Of a stretch of 64,000 nt of DNA, positions 1-8,266 are shown in pieces (the stretch's first letter is position 1; every line of letters begins with the position of its first letter). The stretch spans positions 124,001-188,000 of the forward strand of contig NZ_VNJJ01000002.1 of NCBI RefSeq assembly GCF_007786475.1. The letters are read 5' to 3'. The DNA is from Cohnella terricola. Lineage in GTDB: Bacteria; Bacillota; Bacilli; Paenibacillales; Paenibacillaceae. Under the pieces are notes generated by a model. It did not search any database and was not told the DNA's origin. It saw only the letters and a list, made by a program, of their open reading frames with translations. A program made the translations under genes and the position numbers.

Positions 1-296
1 GCTACGCCAAGCTTGATCGCGCGGCGAGCATATTCGAACTCGTGATAAGCAGTCAGGAAAATGATCGGCATACTCGGCCAGGCGGATCTTGCCGCTTCGG
101 CCAAACCGATCCCGTCAAGGATCGGCATCCGAATATCCGTTATGAGCAAATCAGCTTGCGCCCGTTCAAGGATCGCAAGCGCTTCCTCGCCATTTGCCGC
201 CGTACCCGCGATTTCGCATCCGATTTTCCGCCACTCCTGCATGGACGCAATATACTCCCGTATTTCCTGCTCGTCGTCCACAATCAAGATTCTCAT
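1..296 (-). CDS. Response regulator, YesN-type, N-terminal part (cut by window edge)
   Basis: Receiver domain of a two-component response regulator; only about the first 98 residues lie inside the window. It opens with MRILIVDDEQEIREYI, giving the acidic DD pair, then the phospho-acceptor Asp in LLITDIRIP and the conserved Thr in IIFLTAYHEFEYA, which is the usual YesN/AraC-type receiver pattern. The missing C-terminus is expected to be an AraC-type DNA-binding domain (inference from family). Its ATG overlaps the stop of the upstream kinase gene by 4 bases (ATGA), so the two are translationally coupled partners. Confidence 0.85.
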   Translation of the reverse strand, partial: MRILIVDDEQEIREYIASMQEWRKIGCEIAGTAANGEEALAILERAQADLLITDIRMPILDGIGLAEAARSAWPSMPIIFLTAYHEFEYARRAIKLGV

Positions 297-2029
297 TGGA
301 ATGCCTCCCTGTCTTCGCCGGCGTCCATCAACTCCATGGGGAGTACAACTTGCACCTTCACTTTCCGTTCTCCTTCGAGCCGCTCCAGCCGGACCCCGTA
401 GCCACTGCCGTAATGATGCCGGATTCTGGCTTTGACGTTGTCCATTCCGGAACCAAGCCCTTTCTTGCCTTTCCGCTCCGCCGCGCCGTTCTCATCCGCC
501 CCCGCTCGCTCGTTCGGCGAGTCGTTGACGATCTCAATGACCAGACAGTAATCTTCCTCCCGCGCCGAGATGCGTATCATGCCTCCCTCCGGAAGCTGGT
601 CGATGCCATGAATGACCGCATTCTCCACCAGCGGTTGCAAAATCAGCTTCGGTACGGACATATTCCTCACTAAATCCGACATATCGATCACATAACGCAT
701 CCGGTCGCCGTAACGGAATTGATGAATAACAAGGTATTTTTCCACAAAGGAAAGCTCCATTTCGAGCGGTACAAGCACATTGCCCGGCGTAATGGAAAAC
801 CTGAATATGCTCGAAAGCTTATATACGATATCGGGGATGTACCTCGCCTTATCTGGCGTCTGCGACATGATGCTGATATATTCCATCGTGTTATATAGAA
901 AATGCGGGTTGATGTGCATGCGGATCGCCTTTAGTTCCGCTTCCCTGAACATGAGCTCGCTCTTGTAATTTTTTTCGATCAGTTCGCTTGTCCGTTCGAC
1001 AAGCCGGTTGTAGCCCTGGCATAGTAACGCAATCTCGTCGGTTGACGTAATGCCGCCGATCAACTTATAATCCTCCCTCTCCACAGACCGCATCAACCGG
1101 GTCAACCGTTGAATCGGGATCGTAATTTTTTTAAGCACGAAATAAGTGACGATCACAATGGAAATCCAGGCGAACAACGTAACTTTGGCGGAGAAAATCG
1201 CCTGTTGACGAATCACCGGGCCTGCACTTGGCGTAACTAGACTGATGTATTGAAATTCCGTATACCTTGATTTTTGTTGAATGACAAACCGTTCGCCTGC
1301 CGCTCGGATATCCAGCAGCTTGCCGATCGCATTCCGATCGGAAGCCGAAAGAATAAGGTTGTCCGCGGTGATGATATAAAACGTATCTTTAAGGAAGTCG
1401 CCATACAAGGAACTGACTTTCTGCACATCCAACGTAAAGACGAGCCGCCCGAACGAATTCCTTCCCGCATTGCTGTCACCCTCGTGAAATAACTTCATGA
1501 TGCAAGCCATTCGGTTATAATCCGTAAAAAAGGCGCACTCAGGAACACGGTCGAATTGAAACGGCATTATCCGGAAGGCCTCGGGATATTGCAGCCCACG
1601 TTCGGCTTCCGTACCGTACAGCTGGCCGGAGCCGCTCAACAAGTAGATATTGTCAATGACGCCATCGAGCGACAACCGGGCTCCGGTCAGCTCCGCTTGC
1701 AGCAGTTCGGTCAATGCGTTGCGTCCGCTGTCCGGCACAGCTGATTCAGATTCCGCCATGACCAAATGATGCACGATATCCTGTTCGCCGAATCTGATCA
1801 TCTGATTTTTGACGGCATACAGCAGATCGTCAATCCGGTTTGCGGTTTTCGTCAATTTTTGCTGCGCTTCCTCGGCTGCGTGCTTTTCTAGTAATTGATT
1901 CGATCTGTAATAGTAAGTCGTGCTTACAATGACCAGCGGAATCAGCGCAAGAAGGGTGTTGATGATAAGTATTTTATAGAATAATCGGGAACGGATCGTA
2001 TGGATCAGACTCTTGATCGATGACAGCAT
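293..2029 (-). CDS. Sensor histidine kinase, YesM family
   Basis: Membrane sensor kinase of about 578 residues. A first membrane segment lies near residues 17-38, followed by an extracytoplasmic sensor region, a second membrane segment near 280-300, a HAMP linker, a His_kinase module with the phospho-acceptor His in HINPHFLYNTMEYIS (about residue 372), and an ATPase domain with the N-box LVENAVIHG and glycine-rich GLGSGMDNVK. I chose the ATG at 2029 because TTGGAAGGA sits 8-10 bases upstream; the open frame itself extends to 2119. It is followed by its coupled response regulator and preceded by a glycan-active enzyme gene on the same strand, so carbohydrate sensing is likely (inference). Confidence 0.9.
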   Translation of the reverse strand: MLSSIKSLIHTIRSRLFYKILIINTLLALIPLVIVSTTYYYRSNQLLEKHAAEEAQQKLTKTANRIDDLLYAVKNQMIRFGEQDIVHHLVMAESESAVPDSGRNALTELLQAELTGARLSLDGVIDNIYLLSGSGQLYGTEAERGLQYPEAFRIMPFQFDRVPECAFFTDYNRMACIMKLFHEGDSNAGRNSFGRLVFTLDVQKVSSLYGDFLKDTFYIITADNLILSASDRNAIGKLLDIRAAGERFVIQQKSRYTEFQYISLVTPSAGPVIRQQAIFSAKVTLFAWISIVIVTYFVLKKITIPIQRLTRLMRSVEREDYKLIGGITSTDEIALLCQGYNRLVERTSELIEKNYKSELMFREAELKAIRMHINPHFLYNTMEYISIMSQTPDKARYIPDIVYKLSSIFRFSITPGNVLVPLEMELSFVEKYLVIHQFRYGDRMRYVIDMSDLVRNMSVPKLILQPLVENAVIHGIDQLPEGGMIRISAREEDYCLVIEIVNDSPNERAGADENGAAERKGKKGLGSGMDNVKARIRHHYGSGYGVRLERLEGERKVKVQVVLPMELMDAGEDREAFQ

Positions 2030-2163
2030 GTGTACGCGTCCTTCCAATAAAATATCGATTCGGTATCCCGATTTTACTAAAAAGTCGGTTTGTTGTGTTT
2101 GTCTATCTCTTTGTTCCAATTGACATCTTTAACGCCTGCAAGTACCCGTATTAAGCTATCTTT

Positions 2164-3276
2164 CTATTCCTTGCCGCCAAAAACTTTCTTCACCGCATCC
2201 AGATATCCGTACCCATTAAGATCGTCCGGCTGCAAATAGCTCGTTTCCGTCCATTCATTCCAACTGTTCACCGTGATCAGCGGAAGTTGGTTCGGATGCG
2301 CATCAACATAAGATTTAGCTTGTTGAAATGCTTTCTGTACATTTTCAGGCGTATTGTTCCTCACAACCTGAGGCCGGAACCCCTGGAATCTCGGATTGTT
2401 ATCCCAACCTAAAGAAATATGAGGGAAATAAGGAATGTCGTAAGCTTTGCTGATACGTTCCCATTCTTTCGTCACATCGATCATAATCTCGTTGTAGTCG
2501 CGATCGACGTCGACGAAATGGACAAACTGATAGTGTGTCATGCTGTCAAAGCAGAGCTGGTTCACGATTTCGGCTGTAGTGGCCGTCTTGTTCCCATCCA
2601 CACCGCTTACATTAAAGTTCCGCTCATCCCACAAGGTAAGCTGCAAATGAAGTCCGGGAAGTCCTTTCTCTACAGCTCGCGCGCGGAACCAGTCGAAAGC
2701 GTCGCGCACAGCCTGTGCCCCGCCCAAGCCTTTCATCAGATTCGCCAAATCGTAAATCATGAACACGGGTTTTCCCTCAATCGTATAGTAAGACGGCTGT
2801 TTGAAATAGTGATCAATCAGTCGATCGGCAATTCGCTCGAATTCCTGCCGGTCTACTGCTGCCTCCCATATGATGTTGTCCTCTTGATGCGAAATCCGAA
2901 TGTCCCAAACCTGATTCACATCATGGTTGGCCCACATCAAGTAGAATTTCACTCGGTCATTATTGCGGGCTTTTAAGTACCCGTTATTCAGACACTGTTC
3001 CAGGAATGGCCGTCGATCATACCAATACCAGTCATAAATAAATACATTGACGCCATGATCCGCGGCTGCATTGATTTGCATTTCCATCACATACGGGTCC
3101 GCCTCATTGACGTATCCCCATAACGGCTGGCGGGGCCAGTCGTGCTCTGGAAATTTCTTGACCGCATTTTTGACCGATTGCCATTCCCCCATACCTTCCG
3201 GCCAGAACATTCTGGATCTCGGTTCGTCTCCCGTATAGGCGGGCCAAATGTAGGCGGCAACATCATATTTGCTCAT
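2164..3276 (-). CDS. GH99/WbsX-like glycan-processing protein
   Basis: A 370-residue soluble protein. The opening VAAYIWPAYTGDEPRS, the central NVFIYDWYWYDRRPFLEQ and the C-terminal ITVNSWNEWTETSYLQPD are typical of the glycoside hydrolase 99-like/WbsX superfamily, a TIM barrel acting on alpha-mannan-type or other glycans. The NEWxE segment and acidic residues near YDWYWYD are candidates for the active site. No signal peptide is seen, so it would act in the cytoplasm, unlike secreted endomannanases. It is just upstream of a YesMN kinase-regulator pair on the same strand and divergent from an AraC regulator, which suggests regulated use of an oligosaccharide. The substrate cannot be read from sequence. 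Confidence 0.75.
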   Translation of the reverse strand: MSKYDVAAYIWPAYTGDEPRSRMFWPEGMGEWQSVKNAVKKFPEHDWPRQPLWGYVNEADPYVMEMQINAAADHGVNVFIYDWYWYDRRPFLEQCLNNGYLKARNNDRVKFYLMWANHDVNQVWDIRISHQEDNIIWEAAVDRQEFERIADRLIDHYFKQPSYYTIEGKPVFMIYDLANLMKGLGGAQAVRDAFDWFRARAVEKGLPGLHLQLTLWDERNFNVSGVDGNKTATTAEIVNQLCFDSMTHYQFVHFVDVDRDYNEIMIDVTKEWERISKAYDIPYFPHISLGWDNNPRFQGFRPQVVRNNTPENVQKAFQQAKSYVDAHPNQLPLITVNSWNEWTETSYLQPDDLNGYGYLDAVKKVFGGKE

Positions 3277-3366
3277 CGTGATTCCTCCACATTGCTGTTA
3301 TTCAGCCACATTCGTGATTTTTCAGCTGATGGCCTTATTGTATAATAGGGCAACACAAGAAAATTA

Positions 3367-3401
3367 CCGGGTTATTAGACACTATCCGGGTTTATAAGAC
3401 A
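3367..3401. promoter_or_regulatory. Direct repeat, candidate AraC-type operator
   Basis: Two near-identical copies in direct orientation, CCGGGTTATTAGACA (3367-3381) and CCGGGTTTATAAGACA (3386-3401), start 19 bases apart, immediately before the AraC-regulator ribosome site and between the divergent genes. Direct-repeat half-sites about two helical turns apart are usual for AraC-family proteins. Assignment to the adjacent regulator is inference. Confidence 0.5.
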
Positions 3402-3418
3402 GGAGGGAAAAACGGCAC

Positions 3419-4351
3419 ATGAAGGCCACGAGATCATTCAGTCATTATTCGGAAGCCGAAGTATTGCCGGACGGAGAGTTTGTCACGGTCAAAGACGTCT
3501 ATGAACATCATTGGCTGCAGGAACATTCGCACGACTTTCCCGAGATCATACTAGTACTTAACGGCAAAGGGACACAGTATGTTAACGGCGCTTCCTTTGC
3601 CGCTCAAGAAAATGATTTTTACATGATCCCTGTCGGCACTACACATGTTTTCCGTCCGGCGCTAAACGGCTCGGCTCCTTCGAAGCTGTTGGTTAGGGAC
3701 ATCATATTTCGCGCCGAATGGCTGAAGGACTTGACCCGCTTTGTTCCCGATGAAGCCGTGCGCCGTATGATTGCATGGCTGTTACGCTGGCCAGAGGCGA
3801 TTCAGACAACAGGGCCGGACTGGATACACATTATCGATAAACACGCTATACTGCGCCAGCAAACGGATCTCTTAAAAAGCTTGAGCACAGAAAATACAGC
3901 GATAAGCCGCACCCGACTGGCCGCTGTTATCTTGGAGCTTTTCTCCAACCTATGTCTGGCTACGGAACAAGGACAAATTCATCAGGCGGAGTGGCCTCCC
4001 TTAGAACTTACGAGTCAAGTGAAAGATCGCATCATTCAGGCCATCCAAAGCAAATCTTTAAGCGAAGTCTCATTGGCGGCGGTGGCGGCGGATTTGCATT
4101 GGAGTCCTCGCCATTTGTCCCGCATGTTTCCCAAGCATTTCGGGATGCCATTCAAGAATTATCTTCGGCAGAGACGTCTGGAAGAGTGCCGCCGACTATT
4201 GCACAGCACCGCATTAACCGTCAAAGAAATTATGCGGCAGGTCGGACTGAAAGACAGCGATCATTTTTACAAGCAGTTCAAACTGCAAACCGGTCTCACG
4301 CCCGGACAATATCGCGCACAGAAGCGAATCAACGTCGAAGAGCAAGTTTAG
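3419..4351 (+). CDS. AraC family transcriptional regulator
   Basis: A 310-residue regulator. The N-terminal half is a cupin-like sensing domain (HSHDFPEIILVLNGKGTQY, then DFYMIPVGTTHVF). The C-terminal hundred residues form the double helix-turn-helix: SLAAVAADLHWSPRHLSRMF followed by TVKEIMRQVGLKDSDHFYKQFK and the terminal GLTPGQYRAQ. The cupin-HTH order is that of AraC/RhaS sugar regulators. It is divergent from the GH99-like gene, and a direct repeat in the intergenic region is a plausible binding site. The ATG at 3419 follows AGGAGGG about 11 bases upstream. Confidence 0.9.
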   Translation: MKATRSFSHYSEAEVLPDGEFVTVKDVYEHHWLQEHSHDFPEIILVLNGKGTQYVNGASFAAQENDFYMIPVGTTHVFRPALNGSAPSKLLVRDIIFRAEWLKDLTRFVPDEAVRRMIAWLLRWPEAIQTTGPDWIHIIDKHAILRQQTDLLKSLSTENTAISRTRLAAVILELFSNLCLATEQGQIHQAEWPPLELTSQVKDRIIQAIQSKSLSEVSLAAVAADLHWSPRHLSRMFPKHFGMPFKNYLRQRRLEECRRLLHSTALTVKEIMRQVGLKDSDHFYKQFKLQTGLTPGQYRAQKRINVEEQV

Positions 4352-4430
4352 TTTGCATTTTCATGTTTTATGAAATCGGTTCGAAGAAATGTGGTATATT
4401 CTTATCATCAATCGTACAGGAGTGAATGAC

Positions 4431-4751
4431 ATGTTAGTCGTAACAACGGAAAATATCGCAGGCTACCGTATCGATCGGGTATTAGGTCACGCATTCGGCG
4501 TTACCGTAAGAAGCCGCGGTCTTGGGGGAAATATTACGGCTTCGATTCGCAGCGTGTTCGGAGGAGAAATCAAAGAATACACCGAGATGATCGAGGATGC
4601 TCGCAAATCCGCCATTGACCGCATGATTCAAAACGCGCATGCCATGGGCGCGAACGCCATCGTCATGATGCGTTTCGATTCGGGCGAGATCGGTCAGACC
4701 ATGTCTGAGATCGTGGCTTACGGAACTGCGGTTATCGTAGAAAAGGCGTAG
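4431..4751 (+). CDS. YbjQ/UPF0145 family protein
   Basis: A 106-residue protein of the YbjQ (UPF0145) family, recognised from VTTENIAGYRIDRVLGHAFG, the glycine-rich SRGLGGNITASIRS, and the C-terminal AHAMGANAIVMMRFDS. Family members form pentameric rings and were once called heavy-metal-binding domains; their biochemical role is not established. The start at 4431 is preceded by AGGAGTG. It is followed 2 bases after its stop by a small membrane protein gene, so the two form an operon. Confidence 0.9.
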   Translation: MLVVTTENIAGYRIDRVLGHAFGVTVRSRGLGGNITASIRSVFGGEIKEYTEMIEDARKSAIDRMIQNAHAMGANAIVMMRFDSGEIGQTMSEIVAYGTAVIVEKA

Positions 4752-4753
4752 CC

Positions 4754-4999
4754 ATGACCATGACATTCCTCGCGGTTCTCTACTTTATTTGCGGCCCGTT
4801 GGTCGTCGTCATATCGATCATCGGAACGATCATTTATCGACGCAATCGATTAAAAAGATCCGTGAACGAACCCCCTTTCGAATTTCAAAAAACGGACGAA
4901 GTCTTTATCGATCCGACGACAGGCATTAAACAGCAAGTCTGGTTTAATCCTCGTAACGGGGAACGTTATTATCAGAATATCGAAGACAAGAAAAACTGA
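4754..4999 (+). CDS. Small single-pass membrane protein, unknown
   Basis: An 81-residue protein with one strongly hydrophobic N-terminal segment (about residues 4-27, FLAVLYFICGPLVVVISIIG) followed by positive residues RRNRLKR and a soluble tail with DPTTGIKQQVWFNPRNGERYY. The charge pattern predicts an N-out, C-in orientation. I do not recognise the family. The tail resembles a small beta-rich module because of its repeated Tyr/Trp/Gly turns. It starts 2 bases after the YbjQ-like gene and is probably co-translated with it. Confidence 0.7.
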   Translation: MTMTFLAVLYFICGPLVVVISIIGTIIYRRNRLKRSVNEPPFEFQKTDEVFIDPTTGIKQQVWFNPRNGERYYQNIEDKKN

Positions 5000-5014
5000 C
5001 CGGATTCATGTAAG

Positions 5015-5049
5015 AAAAACCGTCAGGGATAAGTTCGTTCCCTGACGGT
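5015..5049. terminator. Hairpin, possible terminator
   Basis: Perfect 11-base arms ACCGTCAGGGA (5019-5029) and TCCCTGACGGT (5039-5049) around a 9-base loop. The run of five A on its left side becomes a U tract on the minus strand. The plus strand lacks a clear U tract, so it is a weaker end for the YbjQ operon. Confidence 0.55.
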
Positions 5050-5062
5050 CCTAATGAGTGTG

Positions 5063-5340
5063 TTCGCTCCTTTTAGTGATGTTTCTCATCGTACTTGCTC
5101 CCCATCAGTACCCCGCGAGGCGGAAGTACGATGTTTTTCATCACTAATCACCCCTGAGGCGAATAAAAAGTGGAGGCTCGCTCCTCTTAGCGATGTTTTT
5201 CATCGTACTTGCTCCCCATCAGAGCCCCACAAGGCGGAATTACGATGTTTTTCATCACTAATCACCCCAAGAACCAAAAAACGAAAAGGATGAAGACCTG
5301 TATCACCCCTGGAAACTTATAAATTCTATACTGTTAAAAA
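5063..5340 (+). repeat. Intergenic palindromic repeat cluster, copy A
   Basis: About 280 non-coding bases. A unit of roughly 100 bases is present twice, 114 bases apart (from about 5063 and 5177). Each unit carries two short hairpins with core GATGTTTTTCATC: at 5073-5095, 5125-5147, 5187-5209 and 5239-5261. The outer hairpins of each unit are inverted copies of each other (TTAGTGATG/CATCGTACT arms). The unit is followed by a tail starting AAAAGGATGAAGACCTG, which recurs in diverged form at 45805-45855. An open frame at 5054-5293 is a by-product of the repeat and is not called as a gene. Confidence 0.75.
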
Positions 5341-5370
5341 AGCTCAAGCCGATGACCGGCTTGAGCTTTT
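5335..5370 (-). terminator. Intrinsic terminator of the GntR-ABC operon
   Basis: Perfect 12-base arms AAGCTCAAGCCG (5340-5351) and CGGCTTGAGCTT (5357-5368) with a 5-base loop, followed on the minus strand by six T. It lies a few bases after the stop of the ATP-binding protein gene. Confidence 0.9.
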
Positions 5371-5375
5371 GAATT

Positions 5376-6080
5376 TCAATGGTCATAAAAAGGCCTTGTG
5401 TTTCTCACCTCTTGCATGACGTCCGCCAGGCTTTTTCCCTGCTCCCTTATATCGTCGATATAAAGATCTTGCCGGATCAGCCCTTTAAAAAGGATTACGG
5501 CGCGGTCGATGACGTTCTCGATCTCGTCGATCAGATGCGTCGTGATCAGCAGCGTCTCGTCGCCCTTCAGACCGGACATCATCAGCTTCAGCGACTCTCG
5601 CCGCGCGAAAATATCTTTGCCCACGAACGGTTCGTCCATGAAGAAATAGTCGGCTCTTTTGGCAAGGCCCGCGCTGATCTCCAGCTTCATTTTTTGCCCT
5701 TTGGAGAACGTTCTGATCCTCCGATCGGTAGGCAGCTCGTAACGCCGGAGCAGCTCATTAAAGTATTCGAGATCGAACTGGGGGAAGAATTCCGCCAGAA
5801 AATGCGCGTATTTCTTCGGCGTCAGATGAGGCAGGAAGCTGCCCTCTTCAGTAATAAATGCCATTCGCTCGTATTGTTCGCCGACGGATTTCCCTTCGAT
5901 CGTAATCTCGCCGTTTTGCAGTTCACCGATTCCCATGATTGATTTGAGCAACGTCGTTTTCCCGCTCCCGTTCTCTCCAAGGATGCCTACGATCTCGCCT
6001 TTGCGGATCGTTAAGCCGTGAACATACAACAAGGCATTGCTCGTCGGATATCTTTTATCTACGTACTTAAGTTCGATCAC
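5376..6080 (-). CDS. ABC transporter ATP-binding protein (YtrB-like)
   Basis: A 234-residue nucleotide-binding subunit. Walker A is GENGSGKT at residues 35-42, the signature is the degenerate FSKGQKMKLEI at about 125-135, Walker B is YFFMDEP at 145-151, and the H-loop His is in ITTHLIDEIE. This FSKGQ variant signature is common in the GntR-linked YtrB/YhcG/EcsA-like exporters. It is last in a four-gene operon with a GntR regulator, a membrane protein and a protein of unknown role, matching the layout of ytr-type operons induced by cell-wall antibiotics in bacilli (family knowledge). The substrate is unknown. Confidence 0.9.
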   Translation of the reverse strand: MIELKYVDKRYPTSNALLYVHGLTIRKGEIVGILGENGSGKTTLLKSIMGIGELQNGEITIEGKSVGEQYERMAFITEEGSFLPHLTPKKYAHFLAEFFPQFDLEYFNELLRRYELPTDRRIRTFSKGQKMKLEISAGLAKRADYFFMDEPFVGKDIFARRESLKLMMSGLKGDETLLITTHLIDEIENVIDRAVILFKGLIRQDLYIDDIREQGKSLADVMQEVRNTRPFYDH

Positions 6081-6104
6081 TGACGTTCCCTCCGCATTCC
6101 AGTC

Positions 6105-7412
6105 TTATTCGATCGCAATATTGGCGAAATACCGATAATCCATCTGATCATAGCCAAAACCGCCCATTCCGGAATAAAGGTTATACGTCCGTATGTTGTC
6201 ATCGTTCATCTCGGTCATCAGCTCGCCCTTGTAGATCAACTTCGAATGCTCATAGACATATACGTACATATGTTTAGGACGAGCAACTTCATAGCGGGTG
6301 CGAGAATGTTCATTTTCCGGCTCGCGCCACGATTTGATCACGTACAGCTTGCCGTTCCGGTAGATCATATCCTTGATCCCGCTGTACGTATCCTCTTCTC
6401 CGTCGTTCAAAAAGGCATAGGTCGTATCCGCAAGATTGACTCCGTCCGTAAAATCAAAACTGAAAACCGTCGTATTCCTCCGTTCTTCTCCGGAAGAAAC
6501 GGTGCGAAAGCTCAGCGTCAGTATGGGGCGGTCCCGGTCGATATACGCTTCATATCCTTCGGAGTAGGCCGCGGCGCCTGCAGGCAGTTGACTGTCCGGT
6601 TTTCCAGACAAGAAGAAGACCTGAACCGAGGCTTCTCCGAGCAGTTCCCCGGTCTCGTTATCGTAGCTTCTAATATACAGCTTGTTGTTCTCCACGGTAA
6701 TTAGGGCCAATCGACCGTTTACGGCTTCAAGGCCGAGAATTTCCATGCCCGAGCTTCCGTCCGGCTTCTTCGCTTCCAACGGAATGTCGACGACTTTACG
6801 GGGATCATACACCTTCGGATTCGCGCCGGGTCCGAAACCCCAGTCGTAGAATTTCAGTTCATAGATCCCGCTCGAGCCGGTGAAATAAGAAGATAAGGGA
6901 GCAGTAAAGTATACTTTATCCCCGATTTTCGCCAAGCCGTATTCCGGCGAATTCGCCAGCGTGATACTATCGGCTCGCCCTTCGGGATCATGGTAAGCAA
7001 CAGGCAAGGTTACTTCCGCATTACCGACGGGAATCGTATACCAATACTTGAGTTTGCGCGACGTGAACTTATACGTTGAGGTATAGTTCTCAACGCTGTA
7101 TTCCATTCCGTCTTCTGTTCGCTTTGATCCGCCAAAAGCGTAACGGTATACATAGGAATTATTCGGTTGCCTGAAAAGCTCCGTATTCGCGCTGACCTTT
7201 CCCCGATCAATGTCAAATGCCATCCGGTGCACGCCGTCTCTTAATTCTCCGCCGAACTTGATGTCCGCGATCGCTTCCCTGTTTCCCTGCAAATCTTTTA
7301 ATTCGATCATGCCCTTGTCTTTTAACCCGTAAGCGTTAACGCCAAAAGCGATCACGATTACCAGTGCCGCAACCAGCGCGGGAATGGCGGCGTGTTTCTT
7401 GATTCGATCCAT
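6105..7412 (-). CDS. Membrane-anchored protein of unknown function in the ABC operon
   Basis: A 435-residue protein with one N-terminal membrane anchor (residues 8-29, AAIPALVAALVIVIAFGVNA) and a long extracytoplasmic part rich in Tyr, Gly and beta-strand-like stretches. Repeats such as LPVAYHDPEGRADSITLANS and LALITVENNKLYIRSYDN suggest a beta-propeller-like fold (inference). I do not recognise the family. It sits between the permease gene (26 bases) and the ATPase gene (24 bases), so it may be an accessory, sensor or substrate-binding partner of this transporter. Confidence 0.8.
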   Translation of the reverse strand: MDRIKKHAAIPALVAALVIVIAFGVNAYGLKDKGMIELKDLQGNREAIADIKFGGELRDGVHRMAFDIDRGKVSANTELFRQPNNSYVYRYAFGGSKRTEDGMEYSVENYTSTYKFTSRKLKYWYTIPVGNAEVTLPVAYHDPEGRADSITLANSPEYGLAKIGDKVYFTAPLSSYFTGSSGIYELKFYDWGFGPGANPKVYDPRKVVDIPLEAKKPDGSSGMEILGLEAVNGRLALITVENNKLYIRSYDNETGELLGEASVQVFFLSGKPDSQLPAGAAAYSEGYEAYIDRDRPILTLSFRTVSSGEERRNTTVFSFDFTDGVNLADTTYAFLNDGEEDTYSGIKDMIYRNGKLYVIKSWREPENEHSRTRYEVARPKHMYVYVYEHSKLIYKGELMTEMNDDNIRTYNLYSGMGGFGYDQMDYRYFANIAIE

Positions 7413-7437
7413 CTCGTTCCCTCCTTCCTTCTCGTAA

Positions 7438-8211
7438 TTATGCGACTGCGCCCTTACGTACGATACGAAGCCCGTGCCAGATGAAAAATCCGCTTAGAAC
7501 CAAGAGCAATGCGCTGCTTACATATAAGGTCTTCGGCTCCATATAATGGAGCTTCTCATTCATGCGGTATCCGATTACGCTGATGGCGATCCATGCGGCG
7601 GCAATAATTGCGGCGAATCCGTAGAACTTCCTGCTCCGCTCGCAGAGCGCGCCATAATAGAATCCCGTAACGGTAACTGCTAACAATGCAAACGTAGATA
7701 ACATTCTGCTGAAGCTCAAAGGGAGCAATAGGCGGAAAAACTCGGAGCGGATCATCGCCAAGAAATAACCGTTATGCACGACGAACATTCCCTCTCCGTA
7801 ACTCGCCACCTTATTGGCATAGATAGCATAACCAAGCCGGATGCCGATCAACTGCGCTGCAAGCAACAGGAGAAGACAAGCCGCGAACACGATAACTTTG
7901 CTGAAGTACAGCGCCTCGCGCTTCACAGGAAGCGTTAAGTACGTATAGACGCTCTTGCTGCCCCAATAATCCGCATAGACCGTCACCAGGAAATAGGCGC
8001 AAATCAGAGCGAGAAAAACGAGAAAAAGCATCGCGCCTCCGGACGAAGCGTAAAGCTCCTCGAAAGGGGCGTTCACGGTAAACTCGTTGTAATTTTTCAA
8101 ACGGTCTTGTATCGCAATCTGCGGCAAAATGACGGCGGCGGCGCACAGCACCGCGATAAACATAAGCCACTTGGCAAACTCGATGTTGACGAGACGGTAT
8201 AACCCCTTCAT
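7438..8211 (-). CDS. ABC transporter permease, GntR-linked
   Basis: An integral membrane protein of about 257 residues with six hydrophobic segments, for example LMFIAVLCAAAVILPQIA near the N-terminus, FLVFLALICAYFLVTVYA, VIVFAACLLLLLAAQLIGI, FALLAVTVTGFYYGAL, GFAAIIAAAWIAISVIGY and ALLLVLSGFFIWHG. Size and topology fit ABC-2-like half permeases. I chose the ATG at 8211 because AGGGGTG lies nine bases upstream; the longer frame from 8250 would run through an operator. It lies 3' of the GntR gene and 5' of two further operon genes. Confidence 0.8.
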   Translation of the reverse strand: MKGLYRLVNIEFAKWLMFIAVLCAAAVILPQIAIQDRLKNYNEFTVNAPFEELYASSGGAMLFLVFLALICAYFLVTVYADYWGSKSVYTYLTLPVKREALYFSKVIVFAACLLLLLAAQLIGIRLGYAIYANKVASYGEGMFVVHNGYFLAMIRSEFFRLLLPLSFSRMLSTFALLAVTVTGFYYGALCERSRKFYGFAAIIAAAWIAISVIGYRMNEKLHYMEPKTLYVSSALLLVLSGFFIWHGLRIVRKGAVA

Positions 8212-8228
8212 GTCGCTCAGCACCCCTA

Positions 8229-8250
8229 TTGTATTATAGATATAGTACAA
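8229..8250. promoter_or_regulatory. Second GntR operator, inside the operon
   Basis: A 22-base imperfect palindrome, left arm TTGTATTA and right arm TAGTACAA around six bases. It has the same length and, apart from one base, the same arms as the operator in front of the GntR gene. It lies between the regulator stop and the permease ribosome site, and contains a TATAAT-like box on the minus strand. Confidence 0.6.
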
Positions 8251-8266
8251 GCAAACGAAAAAAAAC

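Noticed and set aside
5054..5293. 79-codon open frame between the YbjQ operon and the ABC operon
   Set aside because: It translates the tandem palindromic repeat, has no ribosome site, and its internal protein repeat simply mirrors the DNA duplication.
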